Assembly (NCBI GenBank): GCA_965644295.1
Contig: CBFFRP010000001.1
Coordinates: 124,001-188,000 of the forward strand
DNA: 64,000 bases
Direction of reading: 5' to 3'
Origin: Paraphysomonas bandaiensis
Lineage: Eukaryota > Chrysophyceae
The notes under the pieces were generated by a model. It was not told the DNA's origin and searched no databases. It saw only the letters and a list, made by a program, of their open reading frames with translations. The position numbers were made by a program, and so were the translations under genes. Of the stretch, positions 10,601-21,884 are shown piece after piece (positions within the stretch are counted from its first letter, which is position 1; every line of letters begins with the position of its first letter).

Positions 10601-12410
10601 GGATTTACGCCGCATGATAGCAGCCAAGAGATCGGAGAAAGCAGCAATGATAAAACAGAGAGCTAAGGAGAGGGAAGAGAAGGAGAGCGGCACAACAGAT
10701 GATCTAATAGGGGATCATGAACAATCTGGAAGAATTTCTAATGATGTTGAATCAGCTCCCTTAAAAATAAAGAACGACGGTGGGTTCGTGATATATGATA
10801 CCAGCAAATTGGAGAAGGCTAATGATGGTGGTGAAAAGTCGGAAGCAGTATTGGTGCCTGATGAATGTAGTAGTGCCGAAGATGCGGCACATGTACATAC
10901 AACAGATGAAAATAATGACAGGACTGATGAGTCTCAAGGGGCAAAGGTGCCTAATTATTGCTATGGAGATATGCTCCACGGGGGAAAGTGCGACAGAGAG
11001 GGGAAAAATATAAAGTTTCAAGATTTCCTCGGCCAGGAATACTCTCCACTGAGTTCAGCGGCTCAAGTTAATATTGACAGTTCTGACAAAGATATGGTGT
11101 TATATTCGGAGGAAGTATGCAATGTGGAGTATGATAAAAGCAAATTAGATGGGGAAGAGTGTGAAGATGACCGAGGTGCATACAGAATTAACAACCTTCA
11201 TGACGCGAAGTCAGGATCGTTTCCGCGTTTTGGAACAGTGATGTACTCTCGCGATGATATAGATGTACATCGCAAGCGTGCACAGTCGGGAGAATTCAGG
11301 AAACAGTCTAGGAGCTGCTGTGATCTGTTGGCTAGCTGTTTCAGCTCGAGGGACGAGAGGATCTCGCCTGTGTCTCCACTGAAGAAAGGAAATCGGAATG
11401 TAGAAGAAAGATCCAAAGGTGAAATTGAAGGTGCCCGAGATGATGTCGCTTTTCCTCTGGAATACGACGTTGAAGGAGAAGATGTCGCTGAGTTTAGCGA
11501 GGGTGACAGCTCTGTTGTGTCTGGGTCTAACGACGACGAATTTGGGAGCATGCTATTGGCTATGCAAGACGCTCTTGCCATGCCGGCCAGGCAACCGGTG
11601 TTGAACGAGGATGGCATAGAAGTGGAGGAGGACGGAGATGAGTTCGAAGAAGAAGAAGATGGCATTGGTGACGAAAGTGGTGATGATGAATCCGTCGAGT
11701 CGAATGCATGTCCTTCAGATTGGTCTCTCTGTGGCGATGATGAACAGCACGAATATGATGAAATCGACGTGTGCGATAGAGGTGAGGAGCAACAAATGAC
11801 TCTAAATATTCAGAAATCTCCAATTAAGAGGAAAACGTCTCAACCCCTTGCAGCTTATTTTCCAACGGAAAATGAGGGACAAAAAAATAGCAAGCCCGTG
11901 GATGTGGGGCCTGAGGTCTCTCCTACTCCGGACGAAATTTTACAATTGGCAGAAAACCTGTTGACGAAAAACCGCATCGCTGAAATTAATGGCGTAGACA
12001 TGAACCCTGATTTAGAAGATGTGGAGTTACGAGGGAGTGGTTCTTCGTTGGGATCCTCATGGGGAGAAAATGACTCTGCGACAGAGGAAGGAAGTGATCC
12101 GAACTTTCACGTTACTGTTTATGGTGTACCATTTCCCCTCAACGATGTAGTACGCAGTGCAAATGGAATTGAGATTGATGAGGATCACTCTCCAGCATCT
12201 CGAATGGAAGCCCTCAGAGAGTATTTAGAAGATGCACTTGGTGTAGATAAATTCATCAAGGCTTACAGACTGCTGAAGGCAGTGGATCCCAAAGACGATG
12301 ATGACGCGCTCCTGGCTTCCATGGAAGCTATTGTTGGTGTCGACGGACTTCATTATATGGATGCATTTATACAGCTCATAACTATTGAGGATCGATTTGA
12401 ATCAAGTTGA
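7635..12410 (+). CDS. NIMA-related protein kinase, NEK1/NEK5-like
   Basis: Model: join(7635..8251,8349..8562,8615..9211,9327..10229,10278..12410), 1,487 residues; all junctions are GT-AG and in frame. The kinase domain covers about residues 1-270: glycine loop GEGSFGKA, VAIK-type lysine in CIVKEIS, catalytic loop HRDLKSQN, DFG in KLGDFGIAR, activation segment GTPYFMSPE. The first intron joins MCLR to VPFQGNSMKQLV, as expected in NEKs. A charged Ala/Arg/Glu-rich coiled-coil region (about 300-430) and a long low-complexity acidic region follow. The last 65 residues (REYLEDALGVDKFIKAYRLL...) resemble the conserved C-terminal segment of NEK1/NEK5-type proteins. That subgroup acts at cilia and in the DNA-damage response in animals, so a basal-body role is plausible but inferred. 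Confidence 0.9.
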
Positions 12411-12579
12411 TCACTTTATTCCGACGGAATCTTTGTATAGCCAAGTAGCGTATGCTGTTCATAGTTTTAATATATTTAATACGGGCAACTATTTTGATAA
12501 TAATGTACATCCATTTTATATAATCTACGATTTTAATTTCACGATGCCATACATATTCTAACATTTCAAGTATAAGTAA

Positions 12580-13545
12580 TGGTCACCACTTTGCACTCGA
12601 AAAAAACTAACTTTTCAAGGTGTCCAGGTGTCATTTGCTTGCAAAACTCAGTCGTAACAATCTTAGCTCTGCTAAACAACCTCTCACAACATTAGCAGTG
12701 CTATACAAATGCTTCATGCTACGATATTGTGTTGGCAGTGTAATGCGTGCTTTTTTGTGCTTCCTTCTTCTGTAAACGAGTGTCCTCTTTCTCTTCATCA
12801 AAAGGTCACCTTCGTGTGCAGGTACATCATTTATCATTTTGACTACTGCTTTCTCGAAATATGCATGCATTTTGAAAAATATCTGTGACTGCACCCAGCA
12901 GGTGGAATTTCATCCCAGGGTACTGACGAATTAAATCATCAAATTGTACCCGGACATCTCATCTAGATCAAGCTGCTCTTCTCCATCTGATTATACTCCA
13001 TCTACTTCTTCCTTGCGATTAATAGCAACACGTCAACATCAAAATCACACACACAGATTAGTGGATAACTCCATATACCTCATGACCATCATATATCATA
13101 GAGCGAACTCCATTTGATGGTCATTAGCTTATCAGGAGGTAGTAGGTAATTGTTGCAGGTTGCACCATGGTGCTCGCAGCGATGCACAAGCAGTCCCGAG
13201 ACGGTTGCCCGCCACTAGTAGTATATAGCAAATCTAGTTATTAGCTAGTCTATAGACATAAACTAGTTTCTGTACGCAACCGTACTCATGTAATAATCAG
13301 ACTTTCATATATAGGTAATTGTTGCGCAGCTTACTTGCATTTTTCAACTGGCGTATTTGGTTCTTAGTTAGATAAGATTATCCACCAACAAGTTGGAGTA
13401 CCCCTCAGTTGCAATAAACTCCATTACAGCCAGGTTATTTTGTGACTTGCGCAACCAGTTAAAGGTGCAGGACGCTTCCCACCTGACTGTCCAATTAATA
13501 GTCTGGCCATTTTTAGGTTACAAGAGCAATGCTGCCACCAGAAAT
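12580..13545 (-). pseudogene. Decayed hAT transposase, copy A
   Basis: The minus strand carries, in broken frames, pieces of a hAT transposase. An N-proximal piece reads LTGCASHK then NLAVMEFIATEGYSN after a shift (13400-13470). The middle has FDDLIRQYPGMKFHLLGAVT (about 12890-12950). The C-terminus reads MKHLYSTANVV and, after a 1-nt shift, ERLFSRAKIVTTEFCKQMTP (12600-12720). The ERLFSRA signature is the hallmark of the hAT C-terminal dimerisation domain. Several stops and shifts make it non-functional. Related copies lie at 46.3-47.0 and 47.4-47.8 kb. Confidence 0.8.
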
Positions 13546-14472
13546 AAACTCAACAAAATTAAAGTCCTAAATCCTATTACTGTTACTCATCAAACAGATA
13601 GTCTCCTGTTGATTCTGCTGTAAATTCCCATGTCGGAATCCTCATCTTCATCTTATACTCCATCGTCTAGCAACACGTGTTGCAAAACAACTTTTGTCGC
13701 AAACAGAAAGCACAGCAAAATATTGCTCTTCAGCACAACCCCATCCGTCAACAACTAAAAAACATATGTGCTTAATTATAATATGTATTAGTGCCCTCTT
13801 CGTTAATCTCCTCCAAATATTTGATTAATAAGTTTGTTCTAGATATCGTACTTCCGAATTGGAGTATCTCCTTGAATTTTTTCTCTCGACAATACTGCTT
13901 TCATTACTGTGTACTCTGAAGTAATGGCTTTTAAGAGTAAGATAGTATTAAAACTTAGAATACAGCTTTTAACTGCTCGCAAACAAGCAAACCTCAACAA
14001 TATAATTTTTTAATCCTGTTTATAGAGGGCAAAGCGGAATAGAAAATAGAGCGTTAAAATAGTGTGACTAGGTTTTTCAACCTAATTGACTATGGGTTGA
14101 ATAATATTTCCCTTTACATTTTGCTAGATTTAACGTCGTATTGTGTGTGTCAGCCTGTGACCTGTTTTATAGTACATTCGATATCGAAATATGGATACAT
14201 TATTATCACATATACTACATATATATATTTAATACCAATGTGAAGCTCTAATACCAATAGTTGTGGTATTTCCCACTATGTTTGCAGAGTGGTCCCTCCT
14301 CCAGCTGCGTTATATGTATATAAGACACCATAATTTATGTTTCTTAACAACCAAAAGAAAAATCGAATGCTCGATGTAAAAGGCAAAATATACTTGAATT
14401 TGAAGTCAAGAAAACGTCGAATTCCTATATACACTACAGTCTAATGTATCAATGAAAATATATTCGTTCAGT
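13546..14472. other. Intergenic, A+T-rich, no gene seen
   Basis: No ORF with family resemblance. It may include more decayed sequence upstream of the hAT relic and the 3' flank of the minus-strand ankyrin gene. Confidence 0.4.
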
Positions 14473-16401
14473 CTATTCTATTCTCTCAATAATCGGTTTA
14501 AAGTTGTTGAGCATGTACTTCATGTACCTATCATTCCTTTTGGCTTGCACCAGCCATTCCGGCAAAAAATATTTATCATCAAGCACAGCTCCACGTTCTA
14601 CTAGAAGGTGAAATATCATATCATGACCCCATTTGCTCGCGTGAATTAAAGCAGTATGACCCTCCTATATACACAGTCAATTATATATACTAATTTAAAA
14701 AGTTTTATTGGGTAATTTCATGGACGTACCCGACATTCGATCTCCAGCTCAGCACCATATTCTAATAACTTATTCACAATACTTTCATGTCCCCACCTAC
14801 AGGCCTCCATGAGGGCCGTAAACCCGTCCTAGTAAAAACCTCAGTTCAAATGGAGCAGAATTCACCATGCTTACAGTATTCTGCATATCGACTACAGCTC
14901 CAGCACTTAATATTGCATCAACAACGACTTCATCACCCACACGACATGAAATAATAAGGGCTGTATCACCATACTGTTGAAAAAAGTGACGATATCATCG
15001 ATAGTGATCGGTCACTTACAGAGTTACTGATATTTACGTCGCTCCCTGCCTCAACAAGTGCCATGGACATGTCTTGAAGACCCCAGACACACGCAAAGGT
15101 GAGTGCAGTGTTACCATTCTGTCATAACACGAGTTTAATGGCATTCCAACAATACGGAAAACACAATTTCACATCATACTAAACAAACAAAAAAATATCA
15201 TACCATATCATATATACGTACCATACCATATCATACCATGCCATATCATACCATATTATATCATGCCATATGTACCTACCATGCCATATCATATCATACC
15301 ATACTATAGCACGCCATATCATAGCATACTATACAATACAAAATCATATATACGTACCATGCCATATCATATCATACCATACTATATCATACTATACCAT
15401 ACTATATCATACCATACCATACTATACTATACCATATCATACTATATCATATCATACCATATCATCTATACGTACCATGCCATATCATACTATATCATAT
15501 CATACTATATCATCTATACGTACCATACCATATCATACCATGCCATATCATACTATATCATATCATATATACGTACCATGCCATATCATACTATATCATA
15601 TCATACTATATCATATATACGTACCATGTCATATCATACTATATCATACTATATCATATATACGTACCATGCCATTCCATACTATATCATATCATATATA
15701 CGTACCATGCCATATCATACTACATCATATCATACTATATCATATATACGTACCATATCATATCATATCATATCATACCACACTATATCACATCATACCA
15801 TACATTATCATACCATACCATATCATATCTACGTACCATGTCATATCATACTATATCATATCATACTATATCATATATACGTACCATGCCATTTCATACC
15901 ATATCATTCCATACTATATCATATCATACTATATCATATATACGTACCACGCCATGCCATATCGTATCATTCCACACTATATCATACCATACCATATCAC
16001 ATCATACCATACATTAGCATACCATACATTATCATATCTACGTACCATGCCATATCATACTATATCATATATACGTACCATGCCATGCCATATCGTATCA
16101 TACCACACTATATCATATCATGCTATACCATACCATACCATATCACATCATACCATACATTATCATACCATACCATACTATATCTACGTACCAAGTCATA
16201 CCATATCAATATCATATCATGCCATACCATATGTACGTATCATGCCATATCATACCATAACACCCTGTACCTTATCATACCATACTATATGATGCCATAT
16301 ATACGTACCATGCCGCGTTCATTCAGATCGAACTCTCTTCTATTTAGTAACTGCTTTAGAAGAATAAAATCCTTCGCCTCCACTGCACCGATCAAAGCCA
16401 T
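14473..16401 (-). CDS. Ankyrin-repeat protein, one repeat per exon
   Basis: Model: complement(join(14473..14664,14730..14828,14875..14973,15020..15118,16309..16401)), 193 residues. No single exon is long, but four successive exons each begin at the same repeat register: NGNTALTFACVWG, YGDTALIISCRVG, DGFTALMEACRWG and EGHTALIHASKWG. Three of these exons are exactly 99 nt (33 codons), flanked by GT-AG introns of 46, 46 and 65 nt, all phase 0. Exon 1 (MALIGAVEAKDFILLKQLLN...) supplies the preceding half repeat; the tail after the last repeat is basic and helical. Intron 1 is 1,190 nt and consists largely of a satellite. Ankyrin repeats mediate protein binding; the partner is unknown. Confidence 0.85.
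15190..16310. repeat. Pentamer-based satellite inside ankyrin-gene intron 1
   Basis: About 1.1 kb built of 5-bp words (CATAT, CATAC, CATGC, CTATA) with a superimposed longer period of roughly 35-120 bp marked by TATACGTACCATGCC. By eye ACGTACCA occurs 16 times, plus two one-base variants near 15272 and 16231. The rightmost copy (16303-16310) is the real exon 1 / intron 1 boundary of the minus-strand ankyrin gene (CATG|GTACGT). Long apparent ORFs here (up to 389 codons, mostly Tyr, His, Ile, Pro, Ser) are by-products of a 5-bp period in which few words contain stops. Confidence 0.95.
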
Positions 16402-16680
16402 TGTACACTTTTATGAATACAAAATTAGGTGAAGCATCATTACCCGACGGACATATTTATTAGTATATTTAGCGGAGATGGTCATCGCAGTGTCAGCATA
16501 TGAGACCATCGTATACTGTAACTGCGTGTGTAGGCAGACAGGTCATAATATTGGTATTGTTGATATCCCCGCTTTATATACAAAAAGCCTTGTTTTTGGA
16601 TTAAAACTTGCAGCGATTGAGGTTAACGCACAATTTTCGAGTGGAGTACCCATACTCCACTGTATATATACCCATCCGGT

Positions 16681-17586
16681 ATGAGATATGGTCACTTTCC
16701 AATGCTTCATCTGAAGGCGTCTTTCATTGTCGTAATAATCCTCAGTGCGGCGGTTGAATATTCGATTGGTCGTCGTATAAAGATGAAAGTGGATAGATCG
16801 GATGGTGATGGAGGTGCGGGCATAGTTCTCACTCCCTCGAAAGGAGAATACAGCAATGTTGTGTTTTGGTTTCATGGATTGGGCGATACAGGTGCGCTGC
16901 TGCTCTCTCACTGCACTCACTCATTGTACTCGCAGCTGATGGATGGGCCTCTGCAATGCCGCAATTAGGCATTCCTGATACCAAGTTCGTGCTTCCCACT
17001 GCATCTTCTCGGCCGATATCGCTCAACATGGGCATGCCCATGCCCGGGTGGTCCGATATATATGGATTGGATCACTTATCGGCGGAGGATGCTAAGGGGT
17101 TTGCTGAGTCCGCAGAACGCGTGAATCGTTTGATTCAGCATGAGATTGAGAAAGGTATTGATCCCTCGAAGATCATTCTAGCCGGGTTTTCTCAAGGCGG
17201 GGCGCTCGCCCTTCATGTTGCACTTCGTCATCAGACTGCTTCGTTTGGTGCATGCGTTGCTCTGTCTACATGGCTGCCTCTTCGTGCAGATTACCCAGCC
17301 GCTTTGTCTTCGAAAGCATCAAATTTACCAATACTGCAAGTGCATGGCTCCGCAGACAATGTAGTAAATCATCAATGGGGAGAAGGATCACACCACGCTC
17401 TTAAAAGCATGATATCCAGCCCAACACCAGAGTTTATGACAATACAGGTATGGTATTTTTATTTTCAATAGTCTAAGTGTTATGTCCTAATATATTCTAT
17501 TTGTTTCACAGGGTATGGGACATAGTTCTCATCCACAGGAAATGGAAGCTGTTAAGAGCTTCATTTCAAGGATTCTTGGTGTGTAG
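16681..17586 (+). CDS. Acyl-protein thioesterase (APT1/lysophospholipase family)
   Basis: Model: join(16681..16891,16936..17447,17512..17586), 265 residues, with introns of 44 and 64 nt. It would hydrolyse palmitoyl-cysteine thioesters on proteins and/or lysophospholipids. Family motifs: FWFHGLGDTADGWA (the first junction creates DTADGWA), LNMGMPMPGWSDIYG, nucleophile serine in GFSQGGALA, aspartate in HGSADNVV, and histidine in GMGHSSHP, present only after removing intron 2. The usual protein is about 230 residues. Here an N-terminal hydrophobic segment (ASFIVVIILSAAVEYS, about residues 13-28) suggests a signal anchor or secretion, unlike cytosolic APT1. A start at an internal Met (about 35) would remove it. 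Confidence 0.9.
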
Positions 17587-18421
17587 ACATATACACATGA
17601 ATACTATTCATTGTGGATGCTTCTGTAGAAATGGTTACGTATGTAGTTGGCTGATTGGCTATCTATTTATGCTTGATAATAGCTATGGTGTAATTGTTTC
17701 TGACATATAGGCTTCAACTAAATTATAAGTAGGAGAAACATATCACTTACATTAATGATATTATTATAAGATAGAAGGGGCTGTAGGGTTAATAACAAGT
17801 ACGTAATCATATCAGCACTAAAAAACAAGTTTCTGATTAACCATATCTAACATGCTACCGTGCTTACTCCACAAGCAAAATAATAATTCTAGACAACTAC
17901 TCTACATAGGTTATATTACTTTAGAGTCAAGCTATTATTAGAACGAATCAGGGTCTGGTTACCATTAGTTAATTGTAATGGCAATTAATGGAACAACTCT
18001 CCACTATTATAATGGCATTACCATTAATGTTTACAAGGCCCTGGAAAAACTACTAGTGGTGAGTGCTAAATACACAAACTATGGAAGTGTTTTCGATATT
18101 TCTCCAGTATTAAAAAACTAAGCCTAAATAGGCAAGATATATAACTAAATAACTAAGTGAGAGCAGGGTCCCACTCTCTATTTTCTTAACTAATCCTTCC
18201 CCTCAGAGATAGCTGACCGAAAAAGATGGAGTCGACTGTATTAATGGACTATAATATGGTAATTAACAACTCTATACATAACTCACTTTCCTTACGACAA
18301 GGAGAGATCATAATATAATTGTCGATAATACGACAATTACGGGTGCACTAACAATCATCGTACTGGTGATGTCACCTCAGCACGCAATCTACATTCGGAA
18401 ACCTATCCGCAAATAAACATA
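17587..18421. other. Convergent 3' intergenic region
   Basis: Lies between the 3' ends of the thioesterase and the minus-strand hydrolase. A+T-rich, no coding signal; it contains a small TIR element at 17949-18043. Confidence 0.5.
17949..18043. mobile_element. Small hAT-type MITE
   Basis: The ends CAGGGTCTGGTTACCATTA and TAATGTTTACAAGGCCCTG are imperfect inverted repeats around about 57 bp containing TAATGGCAATTAATGG-type palindromes. The CAGGG/CCCTG ends match the other hAT-like elements in the window. The flanking 8-mers (GAACGAAT, GAAAAACT) match only partly, so the duplication is eroded or the boundary is off. Confidence 0.5.
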
Positions 18422-19949
18422 CTATGACCCAGCGGCAAACATATGGCCTCGTAGAGAAGGATGTGACCTGACTCGTCGAAACCCTCCGCTCTTCCATGAC
18501 ACCCAGTCTGATATCTTCTGCCAGATTTGCCTAGGATCTGGTTGGAACAAAAAACCTCCATGTGTCCACTCAGGATCGACCTCGACCGCACACTTAAGGT
18601 TGTTATTTGATATATAGGAATATATATCGTAGGTGGGAATACACACGTCCTTCCCGCTGAGGACCACTAGACAGTGTTCATTAAGGTCTCCGCCAGGATG
18701 AGATGCCATCGTTTCTGCAAAAAAAGTGAACCTTTTGTTCAGCTGTTGTACCGCAACATCTCCCTTTACAAACCACATGCTGAACATCTCCTCGAGGTTT
18801 GGCTGGGAAAGGAGTCCCATTAAAGTTCTCATTTTGTACTCAGCGGAGAAAATGACCCACTTGTGAAACGAAACGCCGAAGCATATAGCGTCGATGTACA
18901 CCCGTCTTGCTAGCAGAAACGGCCGATTCGAATGAATGTAATTCATCACAATGGTACCCTGGACACAACATCAATCAGATAACACGCGAAGAAATACAGA
19001 AACGAGGATTACTCACATAGCTGTGCGCAATAGCATCCACGTTAGTTGCACGAGACCCATCAGAGTTGAATAGCGTACCCACAATGCCAGCCACAGAATC
19101 TGCATACTCACTGGCAAGTAGACCGTCGTGTCTGCGGTTATCAGCCCAACTGAGAGAAATATTAGGCCACTCAGGCACTACTGTGGCTCTACTGTCATCC
19201 AGAAGACTTCTTATAAAACCAATATACGGGACTGCTCCGAAACCCAGACCATGCATGAAAAAAAGAGGTCGAATGGAATCGCCAGATTGACCCTTAGAAC
19301 TTCGATTTCCAATCGCCGGCCGGATCCAATAGACAACATTGTATTCATCCACAGTACGCCTGAATCCCATTTGCTTCAATTCTCTCTCGGCATAGAGTCG
19401 TGCAATTGTTATGATGGACTGAACAAATAAAGGTTTGTAGTACGCGTTGATTGAGCCCCGCCCAATGCTACAGAAGTCAACGATACCAGAATTGGGGTTG
19501 ACGGCTTCAGTTTTCGTGCTGCGTGGAATCCAGGCAAGAGACGGGTTGGAATGCAGTTTAAACTGCCCCCTCATCTCAAGATCAGCAAGAATATGTCTCC
19601 CAGTATCCACTATACAGCTAGGGTAACAGCCGTCTTCGTAACTCTCGAGCTCTCTCATAGTCAGATAGAAACATATCCAGTGCAGTGCTCTCTCTCTCGG
19701 TATTCTCTGTATGGGGGCTTGAAATACAGTCTCAAGCAACTCTCGCGGGCGGGGCTGAGACTGCATTTGGTTTCTAAACCATTCTTGCCAATGACTCGGC
19801 TGGAAGCTTGAGCTTAAACGTGATAAGGGTTGCTGCTCCACACGTTTGACTCGTCTGCACCATCTCATATACGCCAACACCTCTATCACAGCATAGAAAG
19901 AGAGACATCCACCTGCTATTGAGGCTATTGCACTTGATGCGGCCTTCAT
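18422..19949 (-). CDS. Membrane-anchored alpha/beta hydrolase
   Basis: Model: complement(join(18422..18958,19017..19949)), 489 residues, one 58-nt intron. The junction is informative: exon 1 ends AIAHSY and exon 2 begins GTIVMN, making the nucleophile elbow AHSYG. An oxyanion-type motif FMHGLGFG lies about 80 residues earlier; a downstream WTHGGF may hold the catalytic histidine. The N-terminus has a hydrophobic stretch (AIASIAGGCLSFYAVIEVLA) followed by basic residues, consistent with a membrane anchor. It resembles large alpha/beta hydrolases of fungi and algae rather than any enzyme I can name. Substrate unknown; an ester or lipid is likely. Confidence 0.8.
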
Positions 19950-21884
19950 GATTTCACTTCGACTAGAAGGGTCACAAGTAGCACTGAATAGAATATCTCT
20001 GCTCTATTTGTACAGAGTATGGCTCTGTGTGTGTGCAGTGCATATACATACATATACTGTACACTGAATAGTGTGGGCATCAGGGATGCATACGAAGTAC
20101 TGTAGCGCCCTGCTGTGGTGTATGTTCATACGTTATCTGGACTATACGCTGCTGTATAAACAGTATACCTCCACTGCACGGTCATGTGATTGGTCCGCTA
20201 GGAATTCCTACTTCCAGACTTCGTACACTTCGTACTTTTACGACGTCGTCGTGGACTTGGTAGGAATTCCTACGAAGTTGGTATTTCCTACGATCGTCGT
20301 AACAATTCCTGCAACTGCACTCAATCCATCATAAAAACTGGGTATTTTAGAATGTAAAATTGTACAAATACAGACAGGAATCAAGAAAGTTGCATGAACT
20401 CACTCCATCTTTGGTATGAGACAGTGTCAGTGTGACAACTTCATGGAACAGCGGTCGACGGTCATAAGGATGCGCTTGTAATGGATATAGTCTAGAATAG
20501 GTCACTGAAAATCTATAATGAATCGATATTGCAGATATTAAACAGCTGCCGAGAGAGCACTGATCGTGAAGGCCACCTTATTAAACGATACTTCGTCCGT
20601 GTATTGTACAGCAGTGGAAGGAACCCCAATAGAAACGGTGATACGGATGAAACCACTCGTTATGCTCAGGAGCTTTACCACTGCATTCTCCACAAACAAA
20701 ATGTCGGCATATATGGAGGCACGACTTAAATGATGATTGCTCTATCAGTCTTGACAAGAAATTTCTGAGTAACGAAAGGTTCCAAGACCTGGAGAAATCT
20801 CTGACAGCGAGATGAAACGCAGGATGCAGAAGTCTTAGAACTCACGAAATAACCCTTCGAATAGAACTTCAGTCATGAAATCAATTAAGAATTGTGTGAT
20901 GACGCAGCAACAAAGTCAGTGGTTTATGCACTTGTTTGTACGAGGGGTCCTGAGGAGTCTTCTAGTAAAGCTAGACTAAATTTATGAATTTATGCAGCCT
21001 ATTTTATGCAGATTTATAGATTTTACCAGTAGACGTATCCATTGGTTCTGTATGGGCGGTATTTCTCTGAGGTATATATTATTCAAAATTGTCTGATTGG
21101 TTGAATTACCTAGTCATGCTAATTTTGTTTTAACAGCCAAGGCGATGCATTCAATATCTGCATTCATTAAGTAATACTATACACCTAGTCATCCTTGTCA
21201 TTGTAAATTAAAATTATGAATTATTTAATGATTAGATTTTGAGCCTATTGACTAGTTTTTTACACTATTTTTTAATCTTTAATGTGACTAAAAAATTACA
21301 ACAAACTAACTAGGTCCAATGGTAGACCCCTTTCTTTGATGATTCATAAGTATTGTAAATTGTACTGGCCTATGTGCGCTAGATAATAATATGATATCTC
21401 TCTACAAACGTAAAATTTAAGTGATATTGTGATGATGTTGTCAATCTCCGACAAACCGCAAGTAGATCTCGAAGAGAGTCTACAAAACTACGAAATAATG
21501 ACACTATGAGTGTAGACTTGAGTGTGTGAGTGCTGCTTCCGTTTATGATGATTATAACTAAAGTGGGTGAATTATGGAGTCATTAATGTACAAGGATAAG
21601 GTTGTTGCGTCATGGTAGACTAGCACCGCCTTTTTTAGTCATTTGTTTTCTATTGCCAGCTTCTCTAGTAATATGCAAATTACCGTTTCACATTTTTATC
21701 TGTTGACTATTTCCCATGTATAATTTGCATTATCACCCTAGATTCAATTCTGGCAGCAAATTCATATCTTGACAACAGGTGTGAATTCACTATACGATTT
21801 AGATACTTCTACACAGGACAAACCCTAATTCGCCATCTATACCTAGAACATTAAGTACATACTATAAGAAACATAACAACAAAT
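19950..21884. other. Intergenic region with palindromic motifs upstream of the hydrolase
   Basis: About 1.9 kb. The proximal part should hold the hydrolase promoter and contains two TAGGAATTCCTA palindromes. A 66-codon ORF at 20529-20729 has no recognised homology. The rest is A+T-rich without evident features. Confidence 0.4.
20199..20273. promoter_or_regulatory. Paired TAGGAATTCCTA palindromes
   Basis: TAGGAATTCCTA is at 20199-20210 and again at 20261-20272, the second extended to GTAGGAATTCCTAC. They are 62 bp apart centre to centre and sit 250-320 bp upstream of the minus-strand hydrolase start. ATTGG (20190) and GACGTC/CGATCG palindromes lie close by. Dimeric transcription factors bind such sites; a regulatory role is inference. 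Confidence 0.35.

Noticed and set aside
15263-16432. Overlapping ORFs of 389 and 340 codons rich in Tyr, His, Ile, Pro and Ser
   Set aside because: They arise from the 5-bp satellite, which reads open in more than one frame; composition is non-protein-like and the region is the intron of the ankyrin gene on the other strand.
20529-20729. 66-codon ORF, briefly resembling the start of a bromodomain
   Set aside because: The resemblance is limited to a few residues, with no ATG start and no continuation in any frame.
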